From NCBI RefSeq assembly GCF_013072695.1, contig NZ_LXUK01000017.1, positions 1 to 64,000 on the forward strand: a DNA stretch of 64,000 nucleotides, read 5' to 3'. Below, piece by piece: positions 28,674 through 37,897 of this stretch; position 1 is the first letter of the stretch, and each line of letters starts with the position of its first letter. Source of the stretch: Acinetobacter sp. Ac_5812 (GTDB lineage: Bacteria; Pseudomonadota; Gammaproteobacteria; Pseudomonadales; Moraxellaceae). The notes beneath the pieces were generated by a model that did not search any database, was not told where the DNA came from, and worked only from the letters and a program-made list of their open reading frames with translations. Made by a program: the position numbers and the translations under genes.

Positions 28674-29515
28674 GCGTTAAAACGCATCGATAAATCAACC
28701 GCGCGCACATCTTTGGTCAATACGCCCATTGAAATGTAATCCACACCCGTGGTGGCTACTTCACGTAAATTGTCGATGGTAATGTTACCTGAAGCCTCTA
28801 ATTTACAACGCCCTGCGACATGCTTGACTGCATCAATCATCTGCTGCTGGCTAAAGTTATCCAGCATCACAATATCCGCACCTGCTTCAAGTGCTTGATT
28901 GAGTTCATCCCAAGTTTCGACTTCAACTTCAACTGGTTTACCCGGTGCGATGTCATGCGCTTTGTGAATCGCTTGAGCAATTCCACCCGCAGCCATGATG
29001 TGATTTTCTTTAATTAAGAATGCATCAAACAAACCTAAACGGTGATTTTGTCCACCACCAACAGCAACCGCATATTTTTGTGCAATGCGTAGGCCCGGCA
29101 AGGTTTTACGAGTATCGAGCAGTTTGGTGTGTAGCCCCTCGAGTTGTTGAACATAACTTGCTGTTTTAGTTGCAACCGCAGACAGCGTTTGGATGAAATT
29201 CAGCGCAGGACGCTCTACAGTGAGCAAACTACGTGCTGAACCTGCCAGTTTTAAAAACGCTTCATTTGCCGCAACTACATCACCTTCCTGTTTTAACCAA
29301 GTCACTTGCACTGAGCTGTCATAGGCTTGGATCAAGGCATTGACCCAAGGTTGACCTGCCAGCACCATCTCTTCACGGCTAATAATGGTCGCTGTGGCTT
29401 GTTCATCGGCTGGTGTGAGCAGGGCGGTGATATCGCCATCCCCAATATCTTCCTGTAATGCTTGTTGAATATTGATTTGAATAGATTGTTCAAGCAAAGA
29501 TTGAGGGATACTCAT
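28670..29515 (-). CDS. nadC: Quinolinate phosphoribosyltransferase
   Basis: NAD biosynthesis enzyme converting quinolinate and PRPP to nicotinate mononucleotide. 281 residues from the ATG at 29515 (MSIPQSLLEQS), which fits family length better than the frame start at 29593. Signatures: EDIGDGDITALL, ERPALNFIQTLSAVAT, LLDTRKTLPGLR, GGGQNHRLGLFDAFLIKENH and the EASGNITIDNL region. Confidence 0.97.
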   Translation of the reverse strand: MSIPQSLLEQSIQINIQQALQEDIGDGDITALLTPADEQATATIISREEMVLAGQPWVNALIQAYDSSVQVTWLKQEGDVVAANEAFLKLAGSARSLLTVERPALNFIQTLSAVATKTASYVQQLEGLHTKLLDTRKTLPGLRIAQKYAVAVGGGQNHRLGLFDAFLIKENHIMAAGGIAQAIHKAHDIAPGKPVEVEVETWDELNQALEAGADIVMLDNFSQQQMIDAVKHVAGRCKLEASGNITIDNLREVATTGVDYISMGVLTKDVRAVDLSMRFNA

Positions 29516-29861
29516 ACCAGTTCCAGTGTATGTTTGACTAAAAAACGTGGGGTTTATCTTACATTGTCTTGATAAAAAAGGGTATGTCATCAAAGGATAG
29601 AATGAAAGTGTAAATATAACGTGAAAATTAAAATTAGTTCACGAAAATGCTTAAAAAATACAAACAATAAGTGATCAAATTTGGTGGTTTTTATGAAATT
29701 TAACTTATTTAATATCAATGTATTAGATGTTTAATTACAAAAAATTACATTTTGAGCTTAACTTCTCGCTCTCTCGTTTGTATTCATATATATGAAAACC
29801 AAAATTAATAGCGTTTTTACATTGATTTTATTTCATCTTGAAAACTAAATTAAAGGAGAAA
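29516..29861. other. AT-rich intergenic region
   Basis: Divergent spacer between nadC and the small gene at 29.86 kb. Very AT-rich. Promoters for both should lie here, but I see no distinctive operator or RNA structure. Confidence 0.4.
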
Positions 29862-30161
29862 ATGATGATTTGGGGCGATCCTATTTATAAGTTAGGCTCA
29901 ATATATCTTGAGAAAGTATTACACAATATGGGGTCATCAAATGACCAGTTGAAATTTGGTGAAACAGGAAAGAAAGGTATTCAGCCAAGATATGTAATTT
30001 ACACAATTCAAGGCGAGTTTCGGGCAAGTTATCATGGTGGAAGTCATATGCCTGATAAGGAAAATCCTGATGGTTATATGCAAAAAAATATTTCACAAAA
30101 ATTCTTTAGTTATGCTGAAATCTTGGAAGCGAAAGAGACCGCTGAACAGCTAGGTATATAA
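29862..30161 (+). CDS. Hypothetical protein
   Basis: A product of about 99 residues (or 98 if the second ATG at 29865 is used), preceded by a strong AAAGGAG. It is soluble in character with segments MIWGDPIYKLGSIYLEKVL and YTIQGEFRASYHGGSHMPDK. No family recognised. A hairpin TAGCCCC/GGGGCTA at 30169-30196 follows the stop and may be a weak terminator before the next gene. Confidence 0.6.
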   Translation: MMIWGDPIYKLGSIYLEKVLHNMGSSNDQLKFGETGKKGIQPRYVIYTIQGEFRASYHGGSHMPDKENPDGYMQKNISQKFFSYAEILEAKETAEQLGI

Positions 30162-30217
30162 ATTATATTAGCCCCTTGACTTATGTTTTGGGGCTAGCTA
30201 ATTAATAAAGAAAAGAT

Positions 30218-30631
30218 ATGAACTTATTTTTAGATTGTGAATTTAACGGTTTTGGTGGTGAACTGATTTCATTGGCATTGGTCGATGAAGAGGGCCACTC
30301 TTTTTATGAAGTATTGGACTGTCCTCAACCTTTAGCTTGGGTGGCTGAAAATGTGATGCCTCTACTTGCTCAAGCACCGATCTCACTCACCGAATTTCAA
30401 AATAAATTAAGTTTATTTTTGAATGAGTATGACGCAATTCATGTGATTGCAGATTGGGTAGAAGATTTATCATTGTTCACTCGTAGTCTTGTGCTTGAGG
30501 CAGGACGAGCAATGGTTACGCCGCCACTCACTTTAGAGTTATGGACAGGAAAAATGGGATTTCCCTCTCAAGTTCCACATCATGCCCTTTCTGATGCAGA
30601 AGCGTTGGCTGATTCTTATAGGTTACAATAA
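30218..30631 (+). CDS. DnaQ-like 3-5 exonuclease-fold protein
   Basis: A 137-residue protein with a DEDD exonuclease pattern: DCEFNGFGG at residues 6-14 (motif I D-x-E), ADWVEDLSLF (motif II Asp) and HHALSDAEALADSY near the C-terminus (motif III H-x4-D). It is shorter than RNase T or oligoribonuclease and may be a compact nuclease acting on RNA or DNA ends. It sits just before ampD on the same strand, 61 bp away. The assignment rests on motif spacing only. Confidence 0.65.
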   Translation: MNLFLDCEFNGFGGELISLALVDEEGHSFYEVLDCPQPLAWVAENVMPLLAQAPISLTEFQNKLSLFLNEYDAIHVIADWVEDLSLFTRSLVLEAGRAMVTPPLTLELWTGKMGFPSQVPHHALSDAEALADSYRLQ

Positions 30632-30692
30632 CGCTATTCATCTGAGTTATGTTATATAGGAAACATAAAACTGTGAGTGGGTCAGACTCAGA

Positions 30693-31256
30693 ATGCAACA
30701 ATTTAAAATCCAAGATGGAAGATTACATGGTGCAACACAAATTTCATCGCCGAATTTTAATGCACGCCCTGCCGATACCGAGATTCAACTAATTGTTATT
30801 CATAATATTAGTTTGCCACCTTCACAGTTTGGTGGGGGCTATATTCAGCAATTCTTTCAGAATCAACTGGATTGGTCTATCCATCCTTATTTCCAAACCA
30901 TTGAAGGAATGCAAGTTTCTACTCATCTGCTGATTTTGCGTACAGGCGAAGTGATTCAGTTTGTGAATTTTAATGATCGTTCGTGGCATGCAGGCCGTTC
31001 TAGCTATTTAGCGTTGAAAGAATGCAACGATTATTCGATTGGGATTGAGCTAGAAGGGAGTGACGATTTACCTTTTGAGCCTGAACAATATCAGGCATTG
31101 GTTGAAGTTGTGAATACTTTAGGTCAAGCTTATCCAAAAATTCAAAATCATATTGCAGGCCACTCTGACATTGCGCCAAAACGTAAAACCGATCCAGGTT
31201 TATATTTTGATTGGCAATTATTTCGAAATTTGCTGTCTAAACAAAAAACACGCTAA
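30693..31256 (+). CDS. ampD: 1,6-anhydro-N-acetylmuramyl-L-alanine amidase AmpD
   Basis: Cytosolic zinc amidase that removes the stem peptide from anhydro-muropeptides during cell-wall recycling; in organisms with inducible AmpC its loss raises beta-lactamase. 187 residues. Zinc ligands H37, H157 and D167 and catalytic E119 and K165 match E. coli AmpD positions H34, H154, D164, E116 and K162. It links functionally with mupP at 18.5 kb and murJ next door. Confidence 0.95.
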   Translation: MQQFKIQDGRLHGATQISSPNFNARPADTEIQLIVIHNISLPPSQFGGGYIQQFFQNQLDWSIHPYFQTIEGMQVSTHLLILRTGEVIQFVNFNDRSWHAGRSSYLALKECNDYSIGIELEGSDDLPFEPEQYQALVEVVNTLGQAYPKIQNHIAGHSDIAPKRKTDPGLYFDWQLFRNLLSKQKTR

Positions 31257-31347
31257 AAATATGACCAGATTTAAGATTTCATAACGAAATCTATTCGGAC
31301 TTTCATTACAATAACGCTTTTTAAAAGATAAGCCGTAGGTGAATGCG

Positions 31348-32889
31348 ATGGCATTGTGGCGATCGACTGTAATTGTCAGTGCAATGACGATGTTATCTCG
31401 AGTGTTGGGGTTGGTACGTGATGTGGTACTGCTCAATGTATTTGGTGCAGGCAAGGACTTCGATACCTTCGTTGTTGCCTTTCGTATTCCCAACTTTTTC
31501 CGACGCTTATTTGCGGAAGGGGCTTTTTCTCAGGCTTTCATTCCTGTTTTGACCGAATATAAGACCAGTCGTGCCCATGCCGAAGTCCAGATTTTAATTA
31601 GTCGGGTGTTTGGCTGTTTGCTCACGGCCATGTCGTTATTGACCTTTGTCGCTATGGTGGCTGCCCCAGCGATTATTTATCTGTATGCACCTGGTTTCCA
31701 TAACGATCCTGAAAAATTTGAGCTCGCGGTCGATATGTTTCGCCTGACCATTCCCTACTTAATGTTTATGTCATTGACGGCTTTTGCCAGCAGTATCTTA
31801 AACAGCTATGGTTCATTTGCTTCACCTGCATTTTCTCCTGTATTACTCAATGTGGCGATGATTGCAGGGGCGTGGTGGTTAACCCCGTATATGGCAGAGC
31901 CAATTATGGCTTTGGGCTGGGCGGTGGTCGCCGCGGGTGTTTTACAGTTGGCGATCCAGATCCCCGAATTATGGAAAAAGAATTTACTGATTCCACCTAA
32001 AGTAGACTTCAAACATGAAGGGGTGGATCGTATTTTAAAACTGATGCTGCCTGCCTTGTTTGGGGTGTCAGTGACTCAGATTAACTTATTGCTGAACACC
32101 ATTTGGGCATCATTCATGCAAGATGGTTCAGTATCATGGTTATACAGTGCTGAACGCATGACTGAGTTACCACTGGGCTTAATTGGTGTCGCTATTGGTA
32201 CAGTAATTTTACCTTCACTTTCCGCACGTCATGCAGAGCAAGATCAAGCCAAATTTAGAGGCATGATTGATTGGGCTGCCAAGATTATTATGCTGGTGGG
32301 GATTCCTGCGAGTATTGCATTATTTATGCTCTCGACCCCGATTATTCAGGCCTTGTTCCAACGTGGTGAATTTACCGTGGAAGATACACGAATGACTGCC
32401 TTAGCACTGCAATGTATGAGTGCAGGGGTCATCTCATTTATGTTGATCAAAGTATTTGCGCCAGGCTTCTATGCACAACAGGATACTAAAACCCCAGTTC
32501 GTGTTGGCTTAATGGCCGTGGCAGCCAATGCGATTCTAAACGTAGTCTTTATTGGCTTGTTTAAGTTGATCAATTGGCATGCCGAGCATATGGCGCTCGC
32601 ACTAGCATCTTCAGGCTCGGCTTTGGTCAATGCGGGTATGCTGTATTTCTATTTGCATAAACGTAATATCTATCGTTTTGGGGCACATTGGAAAAAACTG
32701 GCACTGCAATATGCGGTTGCCAATATCGCCATGATTGCAGCACTTTGGTATGGTTTAACCTGGTACCAAAGCGATATTTCTCAATGGCTACGTATTGCTG
32801 AAGTGATTGGTTTATGTGTCACCGGTGTTGTTGCCTATGCTGTAGCATTGTTGGCTACAGGTTTCCGACCAAGGCATTTAAAAGCTTAA
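31348..32889 (+). CDS. murJ: Lipid II flippase MurJ
   Basis: A 513-residue MOP-superfamily membrane protein with about 14 helices, required to move lipid II across the inner membrane. The family start ALWRSTVIVSAMTMLSRVLG and the segment FFRRLFAEGAFSQAFIPVL are diagnostic. I use the ATG at 31348, six or seven bases after AGGTG, rather than the GTG at 31339 that lies on that site. It is convergent with the FKBP genes. Confidence 0.97.
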   Translation: MALWRSTVIVSAMTMLSRVLGLVRDVVLLNVFGAGKDFDTFVVAFRIPNFFRRLFAEGAFSQAFIPVLTEYKTSRAHAEVQILISRVFGCLLTAMSLLTFVAMVAAPAIIYLYAPGFHNDPEKFELAVDMFRLTIPYLMFMSLTAFASSILNSYGSFASPAFSPVLLNVAMIAGAWWLTPYMAEPIMALGWAVVAAGVLQLAIQIPELWKKNLLIPPKVDFKHEGVDRILKLMLPALFGVSVTQINLLLNTIWASFMQDGSVSWLYSAERMTELPLGLIGVAIGTVILPSLSARHAEQDQAKFRGMIDWAAKIIMLVGIPASIALFMLSTPIIQALFQRGEFTVEDTRMTALALQCMSAGVISFMLIKVFAPGFYAQQDTKTPVRVGLMAVAANAILNVVFIGLFKLINWHAEHMALALASSGSALVNAGMLYFYLHKRNIYRFGAHWKKLALQYAVANIAMIAALWYGLTWYQSDISQWLRIAEVIGLCVTGVVAYAVALLATGFRPRHLKA

Positions 32890-32910
32890 AGTCATGGATT
32901 GAAAAAAATT

Positions 32911-32937
32911 AAACCCTCCGAATGGAGGGTTTTTTAT
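32911..32937. terminator. Bidirectional terminator between murJ and FKBP genes
   Basis: AAACCCTCC/GGAGGGTTT stem with loop GAAT, followed by T residues, in the 47-bp gap between convergent genes. Confidence 0.9.
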
Positions 32938-33620
32938 TATTGAACTTCGAGCAGCTCAATATCAAAAATCAACGTACTATTAGGACCAATTGCATCGCCC
33001 GAACCGACATCACCATAGGCAAGATTTGCGGGAATAAAGAAACGACTTTTGCCACCTGCTTTCATGGTTTGTACACCTTCGGTCCAACCTGCAATCACTT
33101 GGCTGAGTTTGAACTCAAGTGGATGGTTGCGTGCAATCGAACTGTCGAACACAGTTCCATCGAGCAAGCGTCCTTCATAGTTTACTTTAACCGTTGATGT
33201 CGCTTTTGGTGATTTACCTTGTCCTTGTTGTAGTACTTGGTACTGTAGGCCTGATTTCGTAGTCACGATATCTGCTTTCTTGCTATTTTCTGCTAAAAAG
33301 GCTTTACCTATCTGATCATTTTTTTGTGCTTGTTCTTGGAACTCAATTAGTTGCTTGGCTTCTAAGCGTTTTTTATATTGATTTAGAACGTTGGTCATTT
33401 CTTCGTCGGTCAATGATGCCGTTTTACCTTGAACAGCTTCTTGTAAGCCTTGTGCGAAGGTTTCAATATTCAAATCTTTTAAGGTTTCGGCATTGCCTCT
33501 GCCCATGAAATAACCGTAGCTATACCCGAGTTGATCTTTTTGTGGGCTTTTTAGTGTAATGGGTGCAGCCTGCACTGTTCCGATGGTTGTTGCAATTAAA
33601 ATGAGACCTAATCTTTTCAT
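32937..33620 (-). CDS. Periplasmic FKBP-type prolyl isomerase
   Basis: A 227-residue exported prolyl isomerase. Signal peptide MKRLGLILIATTIGTVQA, then the FKBP_N dimerisation domain (GYSYGYFMGRGNAETL to about residue 105), then the FKBP catalytic domain (VKVNYEGRLLDGTVFDSS, FIPANLAYGDVGSG, STLIFDIELLEVQ). The ATG at 33620 follows GGAAGA. It is a tandem paralogue of the next FKBP gene; one of this pair is the fkpA used as the conventional left border of Acinetobacter K loci. Confidence 0.93.
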   Translation of the reverse strand: MKRLGLILIATTIGTVQAAPITLKSPQKDQLGYSYGYFMGRGNAETLKDLNIETFAQGLQEAVQGKTASLTDEEMTNVLNQYKKRLEAKQLIEFQEQAQKNDQIGKAFLAENSKKADIVTTKSGLQYQVLQQGQGKSPKATSTVKVNYEGRLLDGTVFDSSIARNHPLEFKLSQVIAGWTEGVQTMKAGGKSRFFIPANLAYGDVGSGDAIGPNSTLIFDIELLEVQ

Positions 33621-33630
33621 TATTTCTTCC

Positions 33631-33660
33631 AAAAAATAAAGGAGAGCACAGGCTCTCCTT
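33631..33660 (-). terminator. Terminator between the two FKBP genes
   Basis: AAGGAGAGC/GCTCTCCTT hairpin; on the minus strand it is followed by a T-rich run. It separates the two tandem FKBP genes into different transcripts. Confidence 0.75.
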
Positions 33661-33668
33661 AAGATCAT

Positions 33669-34376
33669 TTACTTAACAGCGATTAATTCTACATCAAAAA
33701 TTAATGTGCTATTCGGTGGGATCGAACCAGGAACACCTTGTTCACCGTAACCTAAGTTTGCAGGAATATAAAGTGTTGCTTTACCACCTTCTTTCATCAG
33801 CTGTAAACCTTCAGTCCAGCCTGGAATCACTTGATTCAGCGGGAACTCAATTGGCTCGCCACGGTCATAAGAGCTATCAAAGACTTTACCATCAGCAAGT
33901 TGACCTTTGTAGTGAACTTTCACAACAGAAGTCGCGGCAGGCTGTTTACCTGTACCTTCTTTAGTGATTTTATATTGCAAGCCTGAAGCGGTGGTTTTCA
34001 CACCTTCTTTTTTCGCATTTTCTGCTAAAAAGCTGTTGTTGGTCGCTTCGACTTTTTTGGTCTCATTCGCTTGCTTTTGTTGTAGTTCTTTTTGGAACTC
34101 GACATAAGCCGCTTGTAACTCTTCTTCTGTGTAGGCTGCTGGTTTTTGTGCATGTCCGTCACGGAAGCCAGTAATAAATGCACTGGTTTCTAATTCAGGT
34201 GGGGTTTGTTTTGCGACTTCGTAACCTAATGCATAACTGATTTTTGCCACAGGTGCTGCATTTTTGTCAGCCTTGGCGCCAAACTCAGTGGTTGGATTTT
34301 TAGTAGCGTAGTAAATAGGAACGAGCGCTGCACCGCCTAAAACAGCTGCGACAACGAAAGGTAAAGCTTTACTCAT
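33669..34376 (-). CDS. fkpA: FKBP-type prolyl isomerase FkpA, K-locus border gene
   Basis: A 235-residue FKBP with a hydrophobic N-terminus ([20 protein letters not shown]) that may be a signal peptide or an anchor, an FKBP_N helical domain and a C-terminal catalytic domain ([50 protein letters not shown]). Periplasmic folding chaperone. The ATG at 34376 is preferred to a TTG at 34388. It is the conserved gene next to wzc in Acinetobacter capsule loci. Confidence 0.92.
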   Translation of the reverse strand: MSKALPFVVAAVLGGAALVPIYYATKNPTTEFGAKADKNAAPVAKISYALGYEVAKQTPPELETSAFITGFRDGHAQKPAAYTEEELQAAYVEFQKELQQKQANETKKVEATNNSFLAENAKKEGVKTTASGLQYKITKEGTGKQPAATSVVKVHYKGQLADGKVFDSSYDRGEPIEFPLNQVIPGWTEGLQLMKEGGKATLYIPANLGYGEQGVPGSIPPNSTLIFDVELIAVK

Positions 34377-34525
34377 GAGATGTCCCAAAGCGAGATTTTA
34401 ATAAAAAATATGCCGTTGATCTTAGCATGTATAGGCTTAGGCATTGAATAATAAACAGCAAAAATGCATGGATTTTTTGTATGAGGATTGAGTCATTTGT
34501 GAAATCAATGAGCATTCTTGTTGAA

Positions 34526-34559
34526 ATAAAAAAACCAGAGAATTTATAACCCTCTGGTT
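34526..34559 (-). terminator. Terminator after wzc
   Basis: AACCAGAG/CTCTGGTT stem; on the minus strand followed by a run of T. It lies 24 bp after the wzc stop and ends the wza-wzc transcript. Confidence 0.85.
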
Positions 34560-34582
34560 CCTTTTATTCAATATTAGAGCAA

Positions 34583-36709
34583 TTATTTGCTGGTCTGATA
34601 TTGATACTGATTAATTTGATAGCTCGGGATCTGATCGAGAATAAGACCATCAATCTCAAGTCCAGCATTCACAAAATAAGATTTTGCGAGTTCAATATCT
34701 TTCAGTTGTGTCTGGCCGTATTGGACTAAACAGAGATTAAAACCTGTAAATTGAGCAAGGTTTAAACTATCAGAGGTTGCAAGTACGGGTGCAGAGCTGA
34801 TCAAAATGTAGTCATATTGATTGCTGATCTGTTGCATTAACTGTGCAAAAATTGATTGATGTGAGCTAATAGAAGCTTCATCATTGCTTTGTCCACGACC
34901 AATTAAACTCAAATTCGGATAAGTTGTATTCACGATAATTTGATCTAGATTGGCTTGTCCGCGTAAATATTCAGCTAGGCCCACTTTTGAAGTGCTCTTA
35001 AAAAGTTGGTCAAGTTCACCACGATAAAGGTCGCTATCAATGACTAAAACTTTCTGCCCAGCTTGACTGAGATAAAGTGCCAAATGTTGAGCAATCACAC
35101 CTTGATTTTGATTAGGTGTAACACTTGTTATGAGTGCAACGTTATGTTGTTTTTGCTGTAACTTAAAACGTAAAGTCGGGATAAATGTCTTGAGTGCGTG
35201 TAACTCAGGAGCAGTTTTATGTTTCGCTTTAGGTAATTCAATATAAGTATTAATGCCGACAGCCTGTTCAATTTCATCACGATGACGTACGCCAGTTTGT
35301 AACATATTGCGAACTAAGGCGATCAATACACCAATAAATCCACCCACAAAAATCGAGAGGATTAACACGATTAGCTTACGAGGTTTGATTGGTTTCGTTG
35401 GTTCTACAGGGTAATCTAAAACACGAGTATTTCCTGTTTCGCCTGCTTTAGCCAAGCTTAAAGACTGGTATGTTCCTAATAAATTGGTATACAGCTGCGT
35501 TTGTACTTGTACATCGCGATAGTATTGCAAATACTGGCTTTGTGTATTGGGCAATTTTTTTAATGCACTGTTCAACTCATTAATTTTTTTATTGAATACA
35601 GCAATTTGGGTATTAATTTCTTGCATCATTGGGTGTTGTGCTGTGTATTGAGCAGCCAATTGTGCCTGCTTCTGCTCTAGCTGAATTTTTTGTGTTTCCA
35701 ACTCAACACTCTGCTTTAAATAAAGCCCAGCTTCTTGCTGAATATCAATGGTCCCATGAGTTTCTCGGAACGTATTAAACTTTTGCTCTGCCTCTGTTAG
35801 CTCTTGTTTCAGTTGTGGCAGTTGCTGGTTTAAAAAGGCTAATGTTTTTTCTTTTTCTGCTGATTTTGTCGCTAAGTTTTGCTTTTGATAAATTTCCAAG
35901 ATGTGATTTAGCACTTTTATGATGTGCGCTTTGTCTGCTCCATCATAATTGATAGTGATAATCCCTGTTTGCTTGGTAAGTTCAGCCACTTTTAAACTTA
36001 ATAAAATAGCTTTGACTGCTGCAAGTGTTGATTGTTTTTGAACAATATACTGACCTTCTAGAGGATGTTGGCTTGAAATACTAATTTTCCAAGCTGAACT
36101 AAGGGAAGTAGAATTTGCTTTTTGATTTAGGGATCCTTTGTATACTTCTAGCCCAGTCTTTTCTGACGTAAGGCTAAAGTTTTTCTCATGGAAGCTTAAA
36201 AGTAGGTCTTGATCTAGATATTTTTTTGGAATGTCAAATTGGCGAATAGAGAACTCAGTTTTATGATTTCTAACTTGTACTTGATCTGTAAGATAGTTGG
36301 TGTGAAATTGATCTGCGCTTAAAAGCTTCTGAGCAAAGCCTTGATCTGGTTGGATTTGGATATCTAGATTTAGATCTTGAATCGTTTTTGCTAAAATAGA
36401 GCGAGATTGCAAGATTTCGATTTCTGCCTGGATCGATTGTTGACCGCCAAGACCACCAATATTTACGCCAGCTAAACTACCTAAAGATGCAAGCTGTGAG
36501 TTTAGACCTGCTAAGCCATTTTGTTTGTTATCAATAATTTGAATTTTTGCATCAACAGCGTAAGTTTTTTCTGCAGTTTTAAGATAAATACTAGCACAAA
36601 TTAGGGTGAATATTGTACAGAAAACAATAAGTTTCCATTGTGCAATAAGAGCGAAAAATAATTCTCTAAGGTCAATCGTGTCATCAGTCAGTTGTGTATT
36701 TTGATTCAT
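34583..36709 (-). CDS. wzc: Wzc-type capsule co-polymerase with a degenerate tyrosine-kinase domain
   Basis: A 708-residue inner-membrane protein of the Wzc/PCP-2a family that controls capsule chain length and couples polymerisation to Wza export. The Wzz domain begins near residue 14 with a first helix at about 29-50; a long periplasmic coiled coil follows, then a second helix near 445-470. The C-terminal BY-kinase domain is unusual. Walker A reads ITSVTPNQNQGVIA (527-540), aligning without gaps to ITSATPxxGKSTxA, so the invariant Lys is Gln536. Walker B reads ILISSAPV with Ser638 in place of Asp. The A-prime motif (D558-S-D560) remains. The C-terminal tyrosine cluster is short (YQINQYQYQ). 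No wzb lies beside it. Likely a pseudokinase. Confidence 0.93.
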   Translation of the reverse strand: MNQNTQLTDDTIDLRELFFALIAQWKLIVFCTIFTLICASIYLKTAEKTYAVDAKIQIIDNKQNGLAGLNSQLASLGSLAGVNIGGLGGQQSIQAEIEILQSRSILAKTIQDLNLDIQIQPDQGFAQKLLSADQFHTNYLTDQVQVRNHKTEFSIRQFDIPKKYLDQDLLLSFHEKNFSLTSEKTGLEVYKGSLNQKANSTSLSSAWKISISSQHPLEGQYIVQKQSTLAAVKAILLSLKVAELTKQTGIITINYDGADKAHIIKVLNHILEIYQKQNLATKSAEKEKTLAFLNQQLPQLKQELTEAEQKFNTFRETHGTIDIQQEAGLYLKQSVELETQKIQLEQKQAQLAAQYTAQHPMMQEINTQIAVFNKKINELNSALKKLPNTQSQYLQYYRDVQVQTQLYTNLLGTYQSLSLAKAGETGNTRVLDYPVEPTKPIKPRKLIVLILSIFVGGFIGVLIALVRNMLQTGVRHRDEIEQAVGINTYIELPKAKHKTAPELHALKTFIPTLRFKLQQKQHNVALITSVTPNQNQGVIAQHLALYLSQAGQKVLVIDSDLYRGELDQLFKSTSKVGLAEYLRGQANLDQIIVNTTYPNLSLIGRGQSNDEASISSHQSIFAQLMQQISNQYDYILISSAPVLATSDSLNLAQFTGFNLCLVQYGQTQLKDIELAKSYFVNAGLEIDGLILDQIPSYQINQYQYQTSK

Positions 36710-36787
36710 AAGGGAACAACTATTTAAAATTTGGGAAAACGCTTGCAGATTCTTGGAGATCTAAATGGTTAGATTGAAAAGGTCATA

Positions 36788-37897
36788 TTATTTACCTAAC
36801 TGATCAAAACTATAAAGTGCGTTAGAGAATGGTATAATTTGATTAACCATACGCTGCCAGCGCGTCAAGCCTGTTGCATCAATATAAACAATATCATTTT
36901 TCTGCATAGCGAATTGATTGGCTAAAGCAAGATTCCCTAAGCTACTCAAATTTAGTTGATAAATAGTCGAGTGCTGAGTATTGAGGTTTGTACGCATTAC
37001 ATAAATACGCGCAGCACTTGCTGTATATGGGTTAATACCTTCACTCTCACCAAGTACATCACTTAAGGTCATCCCTTGATCACGTAAGGGAAGCGCCTGG
37101 CTTTTACTTGATTCACCCATGATATAAAGTTTTTGGTTTTGTTTGGTATTTACAAAAATCGTATCATTAGGTTGAATTATTAATTTGTGGAGAGATAAAC
37201 CACTTTGTTCTAAAGCAACTAAATTTAAATTATAAGTAATCCCTTTACGAATTAACTGTATAGATGTGTTATCCCCTGTTTCAGGATTGACTCCTCCAGC
37301 CATACTGAGTGCCGTATACAAGCTAATTGGCTGATCATTCAGCGTATATTGCCCGCTTTTCATGACTTGCCCATTTACAAAGTAACGATTGCCTTCGTAG
37401 GATAAAATCCTAACAATAACATCAGGTGTTTTCAAATATTTTGCAAACTGAGACCGTAGATATCGATTAGTTTCTGCAAGGGTTTTTCCTGCAACATGAA
37501 CTTGGCCAATTAGGGGGAGTTGTACATTGCCATTTATGTCAATTGCATAGCCACTTGCTTGGGCAGATTGCATATTATTAATATTATTTAGAGGGGGAGT
37601 AATTTCAGGGTAGGCCCATAACTGGATTGATAAGACATCATTTGCACTTAAACGATATTGGGTGGGAGTTTGGCGAAATAATGTCGATAGCTTGTCTTGT
37701 GGTAGCAATGATGTAGAGGCTAGGTTATATAAAGCTAAGTTTTCTTGGGTGAGTTGTACAATCGTAAGATTAACGCCTTGTTCCGTTGTAAAGTCTCCAT
37801 TTTCAGGTAAGTCATGTGTTTGAAGACCTGAAGTGATTGCACAACTTACAGCGCTAATACTAAGTGTAAGAATTGAAAAAAGTTGGTAATACTTCAC
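36788..37897 (-). CDS. wza: Outer-membrane capsule export lipoprotein Wza
   Basis: A 369-residue outer-membrane polysaccharide export protein. The signal peptide ends in a lipobox (SAVSC, Cys19). The poly-export domain is seen from YRLSANDVLSIQLWAYPEIT, with ISGNVQLPLIGQ-like GNVQLPLIGQVHVAGKTL, then SLBB domains (YFVNGQVMKSGQYTL, LYIMGESSKSQALPL). It forms the octameric exit channel working with Wzc. AAGGG precedes the ATG. Wzc follows after only 78 bp, leaving no room for the usual phosphatase gene wzb. Confidence 0.95.
   Translation of the reverse strand: MKYYQLFSILTLSISAVSCAITSGLQTHDLPENGDFTTEQGVNLTIVQLTQENLALYNLASTSLLPQDKLSTLFRQTPTQYRLSANDVLSIQLWAYPEITPPLNNINNMQSAQASGYAIDINGNVQLPLIGQVHVAGKTLAETNRYLRSQFAKYLKTPDVIVRILSYEGNRYFVNGQVMKSGQYTLNDQPISLYTALSMAGGVNPETGDNTSIQLIRKGITYNLNLVALEQSGLSLHKLIIQPNDTIFVNTKQNQKLYIMGESSKSQALPLRDQGMTLSDVLGESEGINPYTASAARIYVMRTNLNTQHSTIYQLNLSSLGNLALANQFAMQKNDIVYIDATGLTRWQRMVNQIIPFSNALYSFDQLGK

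Noticed and set aside
28459..28710. Minus-strand frame overlapping 28482-28673
   Set aside because: It runs antisense to the plus-strand frame, which has a good ribosome site and a signal-like helix, and it would also overlap the nadC 3-prime end on the same strand in another frame.
34583..36709. Sequencing error or frameshift as the cause of the odd Wzc Walker A block
   Set aside because: Residues on both sides (ITS-TP and A..LALxLxQAGxKVLVID) align in the same frame without gaps, and the Walker B change is about 100 residues away; two independent in-frame replacements are unlikely to be errors.
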